Shown here in pieces: positions 29,743 through 39,073 of a stretch of DNA of 64,000 bases. Both the position numbers and the translations under genes were made by a program. Position 1 is the stretch's first letter, and each line of letters opens with the position of its first letter. Source of the stretch: Rhodococcoides kroppenstedtii (GTDB lineage: Bacteria; Actinomycetota; Actinomycetes; Mycobacteriales; Mycobacteriaceae); assembly GCF_900111805.1 (NCBI RefSeq), contig NZ_FOJN01000007.1:62001-126000 (forward strand), written 5' to 3'. The notes beneath the pieces were generated by a model. It worked only from the letters and a program-made list of their open reading frames with translations. It ran no database searches and was not told the DNA's origin.

Positions 29743-31353
29743 ATGACTCGTCGCGAGCTCGTCATCGGTGCGGATCGATCGCTGGCCGCCGGCACCACCC
29801 GTCGTCGATTCCTCACCTGGAGCGCTCTCGTCGGCGCCCTCGCGTTGACGCCGGAGTTGACCGGGACCGCCGCACAGGCCCAGCCGCCGGCGGCACCGCC
29901 GGCGGACTACCCGTTCCGGTTGGGTGTCGCCTCGGGTGACCCGCTGCCCGACTCGGTGGTGCTGTGGACGCGGCTGGCCGTGGACCCGGTCGCGCCGCTC
30001 GGCGGCATGCGGCCGGGAGTCGTCCCGGTGCGCTGGGAGATCGCCGACGACGACCGCTTCGGCCGCGTCGTCGCGCAGGGACTCGAGCTCGCGACGGAAG
30101 CCGACGGCTGGTCCGTCCACGTGGACGTTCGCGGGTTGGCGCCGGCGCGGGACTACTTCTACCGCTTTCTCGTCGGTCCGCATGCCAGCACGGTGGGGCG
30201 GACCCGGACGGCGACGGCCGCGGGCGCGCCGCTGGCGTCGTTGTCGTTCGCCTGGGCGTCGTGCCAGAAGTGGGAGGACGGGTTCTACGGCGCCTACGCC
30301 GACCTCGCGCGGTCGGCGCCGGACGTCGTGTTCTTCCTGGGCGACTACATCTACGAGTACGCGATCGAGCGGAAGGGCGCGCGGGCGTCGCTGCCGCGGC
30401 CGGAGTCCGCGTCGCGAGAGACGCTGCAGCTGAACGACTATCGTGATCGATACGCGCTCTACAAGGCGGACGAGAACCTCGCGGCCGCGCACGCCGCCGC
30501 CCCGTGGATCACCACTTTCGACGACCACGAGGTGGACAACAACTGGGCGTCGCAGATCTCCCAGGACGAGGGAGCCGATCCGCGGCTGTTCCTCATGCGC
30601 CGCGCCGACGCGTTCAAGGCGTGGTGGGAGAACACCCCGGTCCGGTTGACGCAGCGTCCCGTCGGGCCGGATCTGCAGGCGTACCGCCGCTTCTCGTTCG
30701 GGTCGCTGGTCGACTTCTCGGTGCTCGACACGCGCCAGTACCGCAGCGACCAGGCGAACGGGGACGGTGAGCACCCGCAGGACGCCGCCACGGCCGATCC
30801 CGGCCGCACCATCACCGGTGCGGCGCAGGAGAAGTGGATCGTGGACGGTTTCGGCAGTGCGGCCACGTGGAAGTTCCTCGCCCATCAGACGGTGATCTCG
30901 GACCTCGCGCAGATCGAGAACGGGCAGCGCGTGGTGGGCATGGATCCGTGGAGCGGTTACGAGGCCTCACGCCACCGCATTCTCGACGCCGCTCGGGACC
31001 GCGGCGTCCAGGTGCAGTCGATCGTCGGCGACATTCACCGCACCATCGTCTCCGAACTTCGCCGCGACTACCGGGACCCGGCCCCCGCGGTGGGCGTCGA
31101 AATCGCGACGACGTCGATCGCGTCGGGCAAGGACGGTGCCGACGTCGACGACACCGGCGCGGCCATCGCCGCGGCATCCCCGCACGTCGCGTTCGGCAAC
31201 GCACGGCGCGGGTACCTGCGCGCGACCCTCACGCCGACCGAGTGGCGGTCGGAGGTCCGGGTTCTCGACGCGGTGTCGGTCCCGGGTGCCGGCGCCCGCA
31301 CCGCCACGACGGTGACCGTGCCGGTGGGGACGACGGAGATCGGCCTGAGCTAG
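29743..31353 (+). CDS. phoD: PhoD-like alkaline phosphatase/phosphodiesterase, Tat-exported
   Basis: A 536-residue PhoD-family metalloenzyme. The N-terminus has a twin-arginine signal (TTRRRFLTW, 18-26), a hydrophobic stretch and a probable AQA cleavage site near 45-47. The N-terminal PhoD domain (FRLGVASGDPLPDSVVLWTR) is followed by the metallophosphatase core: SCQKW, FFLGDYIYEY, TFDDHEVDNNW, LDTRQYR and VGDIHRT. Such enzymes release phosphate from nucleotides or phospholipids outside the cell, with Ca and Fe in the known structure. It is divergent from the EEP-family gene. No PHO box was identified. Confidence 0.9.
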   Translation: MTRRELVIGADRSLAAGTTRRRFLTWSALVGALALTPELTGTAAQAQPPAAPPADYPFRLGVASGDPLPDSVVLWTRLAVDPVAPLGGMRPGVVPVRWEIADDDRFGRVVAQGLELATEADGWSVHVDVRGLAPARDYFYRFLVGPHASTVGRTRTATAAGAPLASLSFAWASCQKWEDGFYGAYADLARSAPDVVFFLGDYIYEYAIERKGARASLPRPESASRETLQLNDYRDRYALYKADENLAAAHAAAPWITTFDDHEVDNNWASQISQDEGADPRLFLMRRADAFKAWWENTPVRLTQRPVGPDLQAYRRFSFGSLVDFSVLDTRQYRSDQANGDGEHPQDAATADPGRTITGAAQEKWIVDGFGSAATWKFLAHQTVISDLAQIENGQRVVGMDPWSGYEASRHRILDAARDRGVQVQSIVGDIHRTIVSELRRDYRDPAPAVGVEIATTSIASGKDGADVDDTGAAIAAASPHVAFGNARRGYLRATLTPTEWRSEVRVLDAVSVPGAGARTATTVTVPVGTTEIGLS

Positions 31354-31373
31354 TCAGCGCTGGTTAAAGCTGG

Positions 31374-33023
31374 TCAGCGCCCGTCGGCGAGGATGCGCGC
31401 GACGTTGCGCTCGGCGAGCGCGGTGATGGTGAGCGACGGGTTCGCCGCGCCGGTGCTGCCGGGGACCACGGCGCCGTCGACGACGTAGAGACCGTCGTAT
31501 CCCTTCACACGGCCGTAGCCGTCGGTGACGTCGCCGAGCACCGCGCCGCCGAGGGGGTGCGCGGTGAGGGTGTCGTCGACGTCGCGCGTGAGCGGCTCCG
31601 CGGACACCAGTGTGCGGCCCGCCTGCGCCATTCGATTCTGCACGGCGCGGAGCGAGGCCACCGTGTCCGGACTGCCGCCCTTCGGCCAGGACAGGGCGAT
31701 GCGGTCGGCGGCGCGGTCGTAGCGGAACTCGCCGCGCATCGGATCGATCGTCATGCCGAGGGAGCCGAGGAACCCCAACTCCAGCGGCGCACCCGGCACG
31801 TACCAGTTCTCCACCGTGAGCGGCAGTCCCGCCTCGTCGACGATGCGCGACGCGCACGGGGCGCCCTGAGGGCCGCCACCGATCGGTCCCAGGGAGCGCG
31901 TCATGAATGCGTCCCCGTTGGTGCCCCACCCGCGACCGACGAACTCGTTGAGATCCGGCAGCGCACCGGTGTCGCGGGCCCGCAGCAGCAGTTCGGTGGT
32001 CCCGAGGGAGCCGGCACCGAGCACCAGCCGGTCCGCGGTGAGCGTCCGGGACTCCAGGACGTTCCCCTCCGGATCGAGCCGACGCACCTCCACGCGGTAG
32101 CGACCGCCGGTGTCGGTGCCGATCGCGGCCACCTCGTGGCTGTGCGCGATCAGCGCCCGTCCCGTCGCCTCGGCCTGCGGAATGTAGTTCTGCGTGAGGT
32201 CCTGCTTGGCGCCGTTCGAGTTGCCGAACGTGCTCTGCCCGACGGTGGCCGACGGACGCGACCGGCCCGTCAACTCGTCACGGACGATCGACCAGTTCCA
32301 GGTGCCGTCGACACGCTGGGGATCGAATCCGGCGCGGCGGGCGTGGTCGTCCCACGTGCGGGAGTGGGCGAACGCGGGAGCGGCGTAGACGTCGTCGGGC
32401 ATGGGGGAGGGACGCAACATGCGTCGCGCCGCCGGGTACCAGGTGGACGCCATCTCCTCGTAGGGGACGCGGCCGCCGAACGAGAGATCGAAGAACCGCT
32501 TGTCCGGGGCGATGGTGACTCCGGTGTAGACGATCGACCCTCCGCCCACGGCAGCCCCGCGCCAGACGGTGAGGTTGTCGAAGCGCGTGGTGTCCAGCAC
32601 GCCGCCGAAGCGGTCGACCGGGCCGACGGGCATTCCGGTGACGTTGGTGAACGACGGCTGTCGCCAGAGACCGCGGCCGTCCGCGGTCATGTCGGCGGTG
32701 AAGATCTCCCGCCACGGATCGCGCGGCCAGCGCAGGCCGCGCTCGAGGACGGTGACCTGCTGCCCGGCCTGCGCGAAACGGAGCGCGGCCACCGACGCGC
32801 CGAACCCCGAGCCGATCACGATCACCGCGGAGTGATCGGGCGGCCGGGGCGGGTCGGCCCAGAGTTCCGGGACACGGGAGGCGATGGTGGGGACCCCGAG
32901 GGGAATCGCCGACGCCGACGACATCAGTCTCGACGCCATCCGGCTGGACGGAATCACAGCCGGGCCCAGGGCAGCCCCCACTGCTCCGGCGGCCGCCCAT
33001 TGCAGCAGTTGCCGTCGTTTCAC
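31374..33023 (-). CDS. GMC flavoenzyme of the class I cholesterol oxidase type
   Basis: A 549-residue enzyme. The GTG at 33023 is chosen because GAGGAGG precedes it and VKRRQLLQWAAAGAVGAALG looks like a Tat-type signal; an upstream in-frame ATG at 33164 gives a Cys/His-rich stretch unlike the family. FAD is bound at VIVIGSGFGAS (68-77). Segments match Streptomyces ChoA throughout (GVLDTTRFDNLTVW, VGGGSIVYTGV, RARDTGALPDLN, TAHPLGGAVLGD). Glu405, His489 and Asn528 align by eye with the catalytic E361, H447 and N485. It should oxidise a 3-beta-hydroxysterol or similar alcohol. Sterol import by the mce system could feed it (inference). Confidence 0.82.
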   Translation of the reverse strand: MKRRQLLQWAAAGAVGAALGPAVIPSSRMASRLMSSASAIPLGVPTIASRVPELWADPPRPPDHSAVIVIGSGFGASVAALRFAQAGQQVTVLERGLRWPRDPWREIFTADMTADGRGLWRQPSFTNVTGMPVGPVDRFGGVLDTTRFDNLTVWRGAAVGGGSIVYTGVTIAPDKRFFDLSFGGRVPYEEMASTWYPAARRMLRPSPMPDDVYAAPAFAHSRTWDDHARRAGFDPQRVDGTWNWSIVRDELTGRSRPSATVGQSTFGNSNGAKQDLTQNYIPQAEATGRALIAHSHEVAAIGTDTGGRYRVEVRRLDPEGNVLESRTLTADRLVLGAGSLGTTELLLRARDTGALPDLNEFVGRGWGTNGDAFMTRSLGPIGGGPQGAPCASRIVDEAGLPLTVENWYVPGAPLELGFLGSLGMTIDPMRGEFRYDRAADRIALSWPKGGSPDTVASLRAVQNRMAQAGRTLVSAEPLTRDVDDTLTAHPLGGAVLGDVTDGYGRVKGYDGLYVVDGAVVPGSTGAANPSLTITALAERNVARILADGR

Positions 33024-33169
33024 CGTGCGAAAACCTCCTCGGAGTCGGTTTCGAGTGTGCCAGCAGAATCGATGTCCGCTGCCGCGACGGTCATTTTCGT
33101 GACGGTTCCCAACCGGGTCCGGGGCGGCCGGGTCGGAACAGTCGTCGGCGTGAGCTGGTTGCATCCGAC

Positions 33170-34119
33170 GTGCTTCTTTCCCTCCTCGACCGATCCCGTG
33201 CGCGGGTGGACCGTTCGCCCGCCGCCGCGGTCGCGGACACCGTCGAGCGCGCCCGCTGGGCCGAGGCCGCCGGCTATCACCGGTTCCGGGTCGCGGAGCA
33301 TCACGCGGTCCCGGGCATCGCGTCGGGAAGCCCCGCGGTTCTGCTCGCGGCCGTCGGCGCGGCGACGCACGACATCGGCCTCGGCACCGCCGGGATCATG
33401 CTGCCCAACCACACCCCGCTGCTGGTCGCGGAGAACGCGCTGATGCTCGACGCGCTGTTCCCGGGACGAGTGGATCTGGGGATCGGGCGTTCGCTCGGTT
33501 TCACGCCGCCGATCCGCCGAGCGCTACGGACCGACACGGCCGACGGCTTTGCGGACGATCTGGCCGAACTGCTGGCCTTTCTCGACGGCACCGGCCCCGT
33601 CACCGCCCAACCCGCGGCTCATCGACCGATTCCCGTGTCGGTACTCGCGACGGGATCGGGGCTCGAGGTCGCCGCGCGACTCGGACTCCCGGTCGTGGTC
33701 GGCGGTCCCGCCCTGGCCGACCCCGATCGGCTTCGGACCTACCGACGCACCTTCGTCCCGACCGCGACGACGCCCCGGCCTCGGGTCACCGTGTCCGCGG
33801 ACATCCTCGTGGCGGACACCGACGCCGACGCTCGCGTCCTGGCGCTGTCGGAGGCGGTGGCGATGGCCGAGTCGCGGCGCACGGGCGATTTCCCCCGTTG
33901 CGGCCGGTCACCGAGATGCCGGAGCTCGGACCGCGAGCACTCGAGGTGGCCGAGCGCACGCTGGCGAGTGCGGTGTTCGGCAGCCGCGAGACGGTTCGGC
34001 GCGAGCTCGAGAGCCTGGTCGAGCGCACCGACGCGGACGAGATCCTGTCCTCGGCCTCCACCTTCGATCGCGCAGCACTCCGGGCTTCCGACGACGCCGT
34101 GATGGGTCTGCTCGCCTGA
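33170..34119 (+). pseudogene. LLM-class flavin monooxygenase (MsnO8-like), frameshifted near 33892-33896
   Basis: From the GTG at 33170 the protein reads as a luciferase-like flavin monooxygenase (RFRVAEHHAVPGIASGSPAVL, GIMLPNHTPLLVAENA, FPGRVDLGIGR) to ARTGDF-P near residue 243. The frame then breaks. The rest of the family sequence (LRPVTEMPELGPRALEVAERTLASAVFGSRETVRREL) continues in another frame to a stop at 34119. One extra C in the run CCCCC at 33892-33896 restores a protein of about 316 residues. Either a recent loss or a base-calling error is possible. It is divergent from the cholesterol-oxidase-like gene. Confidence 0.8.
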
Positions 34120-34148
34120 CGTCGGCGCGCCGGAGGTGTGGGTCGGTG

Positions 34149-35232
34149 TCAGGGCGCGCCGGCGGCATCGAGCACCCGCTGCGCGTCCGGGGCCACGAAC
34201 GGATACGCGCACAGCGCCAGCACGCCGCCCATCACGAGCAGCGGCAGCAACGGCACCATGCCCACGGTCAGCGAATCCGCCGCCTCGGAGACGGCCCCCA
34301 CCAGCAGGGGACCGATCGCGCCCCCACCGTCGCGCCGATCTGCAGGGCGCCGTACCCGAGGCCGCGGTCCTGCGCGGGCAGGACATCGGCCACGCACGAC
34401 GTCAGAGTGGGCAGGGCCCACGCCGCGAGAAACGCGAACAGCGTGAGCAGCACGCAGAACGCGAGGACACCCTCGACGGCCAGCGCGGCCGTCATGGCGG
34501 CCGTTCCGCCCAGGATTCCGACTCCGCCCACCACCACCCGCCACTGCGCCGGTGTGGGCGCCAAGTGTCGCCGTGCGTCCACCCCCGCTCCGGCTCGTGC
34601 AGCCGCGAGACCAGGACGGCCGTGGCGAGGCCGGGCAGGGCCATCACCAGGAAGGCGCCCCGCCAGCCCAGCCACTCCGCGAGCACCCCACCGAGGACGA
34701 TGCCGGCACCACCGAGATAGGCGGCGGTGCGCCACCAACCGAACGCCGTCGGGCGACTCGCCGACGGGTGGAAGTCGGCGAGCAGGCTCGCGCTGGCGGG
34801 ATTGTCGATCGCCTCCGCGGCGGCCAGGCCCATCCGCACCAGATAGAACACGGCGAACGTCGGCGCGAGCGCCGACCCGACGGTGGCCAGCGCCCACACG
34901 AGCACCACGACGGTGATGATGCGGCCTCGGTCGTACCGATCGGCGAGGTAGGCGGCCGGCACCACCAGCAGTCCGGTCGTGATCGCGGCGGCCGTCGGAA
35001 TCGAGCCGGCCACGGCGTCGCCGAAGCCCCATTCGGCCTGCAGTTGCGGCAGGACGGCCGAGACCAGGCTGTACTCCATCCGGTCGACCAGCGAGACCAG
35101 CACCAGCACCACGGCGGGCGCCCACCCGTACGGCACCGGCGACGCTGTGCGGGTGCGACCGATACTTCGCCACACCCGCCGGTCGGTCCGCGATCCGGTT
35201 CTTCTCGCTGTCTCGATCCTCCGTCCCCCCAC
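34149..35232 (-). pseudogene. MFS transporter broken by two apparent frameshifts
   Basis: Three consecutive frames together encode one 12-TM MFS protein. The first part (YGWAPAVVLVLVSLVDRMEY, ADRYDRGRIITVVVLVW) runs to LHEPERG, the middle (LAPTPAQWRVVVGGVGILGG) to LQIGATVG, and the last (GAIGPLLVGAVSEAADS) to the stop at 34149. Each break is repaired by one extra G (coding strand) in a five-base run at 34582-34586 and at 34321-34325. The intact protein would have about 360 residues. The start is uncertain; GTG at 35232 is the farthest plausible one. Same error type as in the neighbouring convergent gene. Confidence 0.78.
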
Positions 35233-35270
35233 GGCACGGGAGCGTAGGGGATCGTGACGAATCGGGCGGC

Positions 35271-35654
35271 TCAGACCGGGTCGGCGGGCGTGTAGTTCTG
35301 CAGCTGCTGGTACGCCCACTTGTTGCCGTCCGGGTCGGCGAAGTGGGTGAACAGGCCCCATCCCTCGTCGGCGACCTCGGTGGCGTCGACCCCGGCGGCG
35401 ACCAGGGCCCGACGGGCCTCGGCCACGTCCTCGACCACGGCGAGGATGTAGTTCAGGGAGCCGGGCTCGGCCTCGGTGATGTTGTGGCCGATGGCGATCG
35501 AGCATGCCGACCCCGGCGGCGTGAGCTGGACGTAGCGCATGTTCTCGAACGGGCTGGCGTCGTGGTCGGCGTGGAAGCCGATCCCGGTGTAGAAGTCCTT
35601 CGCGCGGTCCACGTCGGACACCGGCACGATCACCAGCTGAATCTGCACGCTCAT
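35271..35654 (-). CDS. VOC-family (glyoxalase/bleomycin-resistance-fold) protein
   Basis: A 127-residue VOC protein: VQIQLVIVPVSDVDRAKDFYTG, YVQLTPPGSACSIAIG, then LNYILAVVEDVAEARRALVAAGV and FTHFADPDGNKWAYQQL. The pattern resembles the PhnB/VOC group with an aromatic-lined pocket. It follows the SixA-type gene after 12 bases, so the two share an operon. Substrate unknown. Confidence 0.82.
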   Translation of the reverse strand: MSVQIQLVIVPVSDVDRAKDFYTGIGFHADHDASPFENMRYVQLTPPGSACSIAIGHNITEAEPGSLNYILAVVEDVAEARRALVAAGVDATEVADEGWGLFTHFADPDGNKWAYQQLQNYTPADPV

Positions 35655-35666
35655 GATGGTTTCCTT

Positions 35667-36158
35667 CTAGTCGACTCGCAGTGCATGCCGGAGTGTGGCA
35701 CGGGTCACCGACACGTCGGCCCAGTCGCCGCCGACCTCGAGAACGGCGAGCGCGGACGTCGGGAACCCCGCGCGCAGCCAGGCGACCGCGGCGGGGTCGG
35801 ACTCGTCGTCGGCGAGGGTCAGTGCGGTGAACGGCACCCCGGGCGCGTGCCCCACGACCAGGAGCGTCCGCACCTCGGAATCGGTCTCCGCGATTTCGCC
35901 GAGGATGTCGTCGGGTGACCCGCCGTAGATCGCGGACTCGAACCGCGTGCCCGCCTCGATGCCCGTCCGATCCAGCGTCTCGCGGGTGCGGGTGGCGGTC
36001 GAGCAGATCACCGCGCCGACGTCGCCGACGTGCTCGCGGATCCAGTCGCCCGCGGCGGCCGCCTGGCGTCGACCGCGCTCGTCGAGCGGGCGCTCGTGAT
36101 CGTCGACGCCGTCCGGGTAGGAGGACTTGCCGTGCCGCATGAGGATGAGGGTGCGCAT
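35667..36158 (-). CDS. SixA-type histidine phosphatase
   Basis: A 163-residue small histidine-phosphatase-superfamily protein. The N-terminal LMRHGKSSYP carries the phospho-accepting His9, and the second active-site histidine is in LLVVGHAPGVP. Arg residues of RHG and ATRTRETL complete the pocket. The short length and lack of a cap domain fit SixA, which dephosphorylates phosphohistidine; other small phosphate esters are possible. It heads a two-gene leftward unit with the VOC gene and is separated from the glycosyltransferase operon by 25 bases. Confidence 0.85.
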   Translation of the reverse strand: MRTLILMRHGKSSYPDGVDDHERPLDERGRRQAAAAGDWIREHVGDVGAVICSTATRTRETLDRTGIEAGTRFESAIYGGSPDDILGEIAETDSEVRTLLVVGHAPGVPFTALTLADDESDPAAVAWLRAGFPTSALAVLEVGGDWADVSVTRATLRHALRVD

Positions 36159-36183
36159 GCAGCGAGTAGACCAAAGATCGGCG

Positions 36184-36969
36184 CTATCGGTTGCCCCGGC
36201 GGCGCTCGAGTGTGTCTCCGTTCGGATCCCACGCGATCAGACCCCGCTCCGCGAACGCGGCGAGCCACCCGCTCATCGGCCACCGACCCCATCGCCGGTG
36301 GAACACCCGGGCGTTGGCGACGATGTCGTCGAGGTGCTCGACCGGCGGGGCCGACACCGGATGCCACTGGTGGAACGCGTGGGCACCGCCGAGCCACTGC
36401 AGACGGGCGCCGCGCTCGCGGGCGGTCCAGCCGAAGTCGGTGTCCTCGCCGCCGTACCCCACGTAGTCCTCGCAGAAGCCCCCGAGATAGGTCCACGTGG
36501 TCGCGGTGACGGCGAACGACAGTGACCAGAACAGGTCCCAGTTCGCACCTGGCTCGACGACGTCGGCCGGGGGATTCGGCCGGGCCGCATGGGGATTCAC
36601 CAGGTCCGGTAGCCGGTCGAGATCGGCGCCCTGCGGAAGGTAGGTGACCGGACCGCACAGGACCACCCCGTCACGGACGTGCTCGGTGTACGACGCCACG
36701 AGGTTCGGTGCGGGAACGCAGTCCACGTCGAGGAAGATCAGCACGTCCGCGCCGGCATCCAGGGCACGCTCGGCGCCGGCGTTGCGAGCCCGCGCCAGGG
36801 GAAGCGCACCGTCGACCGGGAGGACCACGGTGGCACCGGGAACGTCGGGATCGCCCATGGCGACGATCACCCGGATGTCCGGTTGCGTTGTGCCCGAACG
36901 TAATCCGTGCTCCTGCGCGGCCAGATGCTCGTGCCGCCCGGCGGCGATGGTGACGACGGCGGTACTCAC
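36184..36969 (-). CDS. GT-A (family 2-like) glycosyltransferase with GGED galactosyltransferase motif
   Basis: A 261-residue enzyme, last in the leftward glycan operon. It has the GT-A nucleotide-sugar fold: VVTIAAGRHEHL at the start, the metal-binding LIFLDVDCVPAP (DxD), then GYGGEDTDFGWTARERGA, the C-terminal Glyco_transf_7C-type motif that carries the catalytic acid in galactosyltransferases. No membrane segment is seen, so it is a soluble enzyme. The GTG at 36969 overlaps the TGA of the preceding gene. Its motifs resemble those of the GT2 gene at 42337, so the two may be distant paralogues in opposite arms. Confidence 0.8.
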   Translation of the reverse strand: MSTAVVTIAAGRHEHLAAQEHGLRSGTTQPDIRVIVAMGDPDVPGATVVLPVDGALPLARARNAGAERALDAGADVLIFLDVDCVPAPNLVASYTEHVRDGVVLCGPVTYLPQGADLDRLPDLVNPHAARPNPPADVVEPGANWDLFWSLSFAVTATTWTYLGGFCEDYVGYGGEDTDFGWTARERGARLQWLGGAHAFHQWHPVSAPPVEHLDDIVANARVFHRRWGRWPMSGWLAAFAERGLIAWDPNGDTLERRRGNR

Positions 36970-37988
36970 GGTCGGCCCTCCGGATCGGCAAGCCGCCCGG
37001 CCACCGACTCGATCGCCGCCGCGGCGCGCGCCGCCGCGCCGTCGATCCGGGTCGCCGAGCGCAGGTCTGCGGACAGGGCGCGGGCACGCCGCAGCAGATC
37101 CGGCCATGCCGACGGGTCCGGCCACGCGTCGAGTGCCACCGCGAGGCCCGCGCGGCTCAGAGCCCGTGCGGTGGCGCGCTGTTCGTCGAACGGGCGATCC
37201 TCGGCCACCACGACGGCGGGTGCGTTCGCGGCCGCGACGTCGGCGACGGCGTTCTGGCCGCCGTGGATGACGACGACACCCGCGGTGTCGAGGACGGGCC
37301 ACACGTCGGCGACCCACGGCTCACCGGGCGTACCGACGCCCCGCCACGTCGTGCCGGGGGTCGCCGCGCGCACCGCGTCGAGATAGCCTGCGCCGAGCGA
37401 CGATCCACCCGCGCCGCTCATCAGCACGGCGGAGTCGGGTACGCGGGATCCGACGGAGACGCGGTCGGCGACCCGGCTGATCGACCCGGCGTACACGGTC
37501 TTGTCGGCGTACTGGTGGAGCCAGTCGGGGTCGTACACCGTCCGTGACCACGGCGCGACGATGCGGTCCGCCAGGGTGTACGCGAGTCGGTGCGGGGCGT
37601 CGGTGCGCTCACCCGGCATCGCGAGAACCACGAGCGGAATTCCCATGAGTCGCACGAACGTCGCCACCTCCACCGAGACGTCGACCACGAACGCGCGCGG
37701 TCGGTGACGCTCGATCCAGGCTGCGATCGTCGCCATCCGTTCGGTCAGTCCCGGCACGCCCGTCGGCGCCCAGTGCAACGCCCCACCGGCCGTGGCCCGC
37801 CGCGCCTCCTCATCGGTGGGCCCGTGCGTGTCCCGCGGGATATCCATCGGCAGCGTGACCCACGCCGGCGCCGGATCGGGCGCGGGCCGCGACGAGAAGA
37901 TCGTCACGTCGTCGTGCAGCATCGGCACGATCGACGACGCCCGGGTCAGATGCCCGACGCCGTGATGGTGGACGTAGTACCCGATCAC
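36966..37988 (-). CDS. GT-B glycosyltransferase (MurG/UGT-like, GT28-type)
   Basis: A 340-residue GT-B enzyme. The N-terminus reads IGYYVHHHGVGHLTRASSIV, with the GHxxRA acceptor-side loop typical of MurG- and UGT-like transferases. The C-terminal donor site is IHGGQNAVADVAAANAPAV followed by EDRPFDEQRATARAL, the family pattern for nucleotide-diphosphate-sugar binding. No transmembrane helix is visible. GTGA overlaps join it to the genes on both sides. The acceptor is unknown, and the genes around it do not support a peptidoglycan role. Confidence 0.78.
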   Translation of the reverse strand: MIGYYVHHHGVGHLTRASSIVPMLHDDVTIFSSRPAPDPAPAWVTLPMDIPRDTHGPTDEEARRATAGGALHWAPTGVPGLTERMATIAAWIERHRPRAFVVDVSVEVATFVRLMGIPLVVLAMPGERTDAPHRLAYTLADRIVAPWSRTVYDPDWLHQYADKTVYAGSISRVADRVSVGSRVPDSAVLMSGAGGSSLGAGYLDAVRAATPGTTWRGVGTPGEPWVADVWPVLDTAGVVVIHGGQNAVADVAAANAPAVVVAEDRPFDEQRATARALSRAGLAVALDAWPDPSAWPDLLRRARALSADLRSATRIDGAAARAAAAIESVAGRLADPEGRP

Positions 37989-39073
37989 GCCGGAACGGCG
38001 TCGCGCCGGTCCAACATGTCCCGGTAGAGCGCGAGATAGGAGTCGACCATGGTGGTGTCGGAGCACACGCGTTCGGCACGGGCGCGGGCGTCGCGTCGCG
38101 ACAGGGTCGCCGCGGTCCGCATGGCGTCCGCCAGGCCGACCACGTCGTCGGCCGGAACCAGCACTCCGCAGGTGTGGTCGACGATCTCGGGGATTCCACC
38201 GCGTCCGAACGCGGCGACCGGTGTGCCGCAGGCGAGGGCTTCGGCGACGACCAGCCCGTAGGGCTCGTCCCACTGCGGCGTGACGACGGCGACGGCGGCC
38301 CCGCCGACGAGGTCGGCGAGTTCCTTCTGCATGAGATGACCCTCGTAGACCACGTCGGGTCCGAGACGCGGTTCGACGACGGTCCGGAAGTAGTCGTCGT
38401 CGCAGGCCGGCCCGGCGATCCGGAGGGGGTAGCCGGCGAGCACGGCGGCGTCGATGGCGGCGTCGACACCCTTCTCGGGCACGAGCCGCCCGGTCCACAC
38501 CGCGTAGTCACCGCCCGCGCCGACGGGCCAACGGTCGAGCGCGATGCCGTTGGGCACCACCGGGATGCGGCCCGCGACGGGTGTCCACTGACGACCGGTG
38601 TATCGGCTCACGGCGGCGTAGCGCGTGTCCGGGTTGAGCGGAACCGCCGCCGCGGACTCGAGCCACGCCAGGGGCGGGGTGTGCAGTGTCGTGATCATCG
38701 GCGTCGACACCGTCGACGACATCGCGATCGGCAGGTAGTGGAGGCTGTGATTGTGGATGACGTCGAACGAATCCTTCAGCCGGCCGGCGAGTTCCAGCAT
38801 CACGGACAGGTAGGCGTGGTGCTCGTGGACCACCCACGCGGGCCCCATGTGTTCGGTCCGCGCGTCGGGGCTCAGGGTGAAGGTGTGGACGTCGATGACG
38901 TCGTGCGGCGAGTCGATGGACGAGCCGTCGGCCCCGAACAGACTCACGCGGTGACCTCGCGCGGTGAGCGCGCGAGCGAGGTGCCAGACGTGCGCCTCGA
39001 GACCACCGGCGAACGGCTGGCAGATGGGGAAGCGCGAGGACCCCAGCAGGGCGATGCGCAGCGAATCCGTCAT
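37985..39073 (-). CDS. GT4-family glycosyltransferase
   Basis: A 362-residue retaining GT-B enzyme. It shows a Gly-rich N-terminal loop (FAGGLEAHVWHLARALTARGH), DVIHNHSLHYLPIA, WTGRLVPEKGVDAAIDAA before the donor domain, and the EPYGLVVAEALACGTPVAAF element of GT4 (E-x7-E). It starts in an ATGA overlap with the preceding gene. Many GT4 enzymes use GDP- or UDP-sugars to extend glycolipids; the specificity here cannot be read. Confidence 0.85.
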   Translation of the reverse strand: MTDSLRIALLGSSRFPICQPFAGGLEAHVWHLARALTARGHRVSLFGADGSSIDSPHDVIDVHTFTLSPDARTEHMGPAWVVHEHHAYLSVMLELAGRLKDSFDVIHNHSLHYLPIAMSSTVSTPMITTLHTPPLAWLESAAAVPLNPDTRYAAVSRYTGRQWTPVAGRIPVVPNGIALDRWPVGAGGDYAVWTGRLVPEKGVDAAIDAAVLAGYPLRIAGPACDDDYFRTVVEPRLGPDVVYEGHLMQKELADLVGGAAVAVVTPQWDEPYGLVVAEALACGTPVAAFGRGGIPEIVDHTCGVLVPADDVVGLADAMRTAATLSRRDARARAERVCSDTTMVDSYLALYRDMLDRRDAVPA

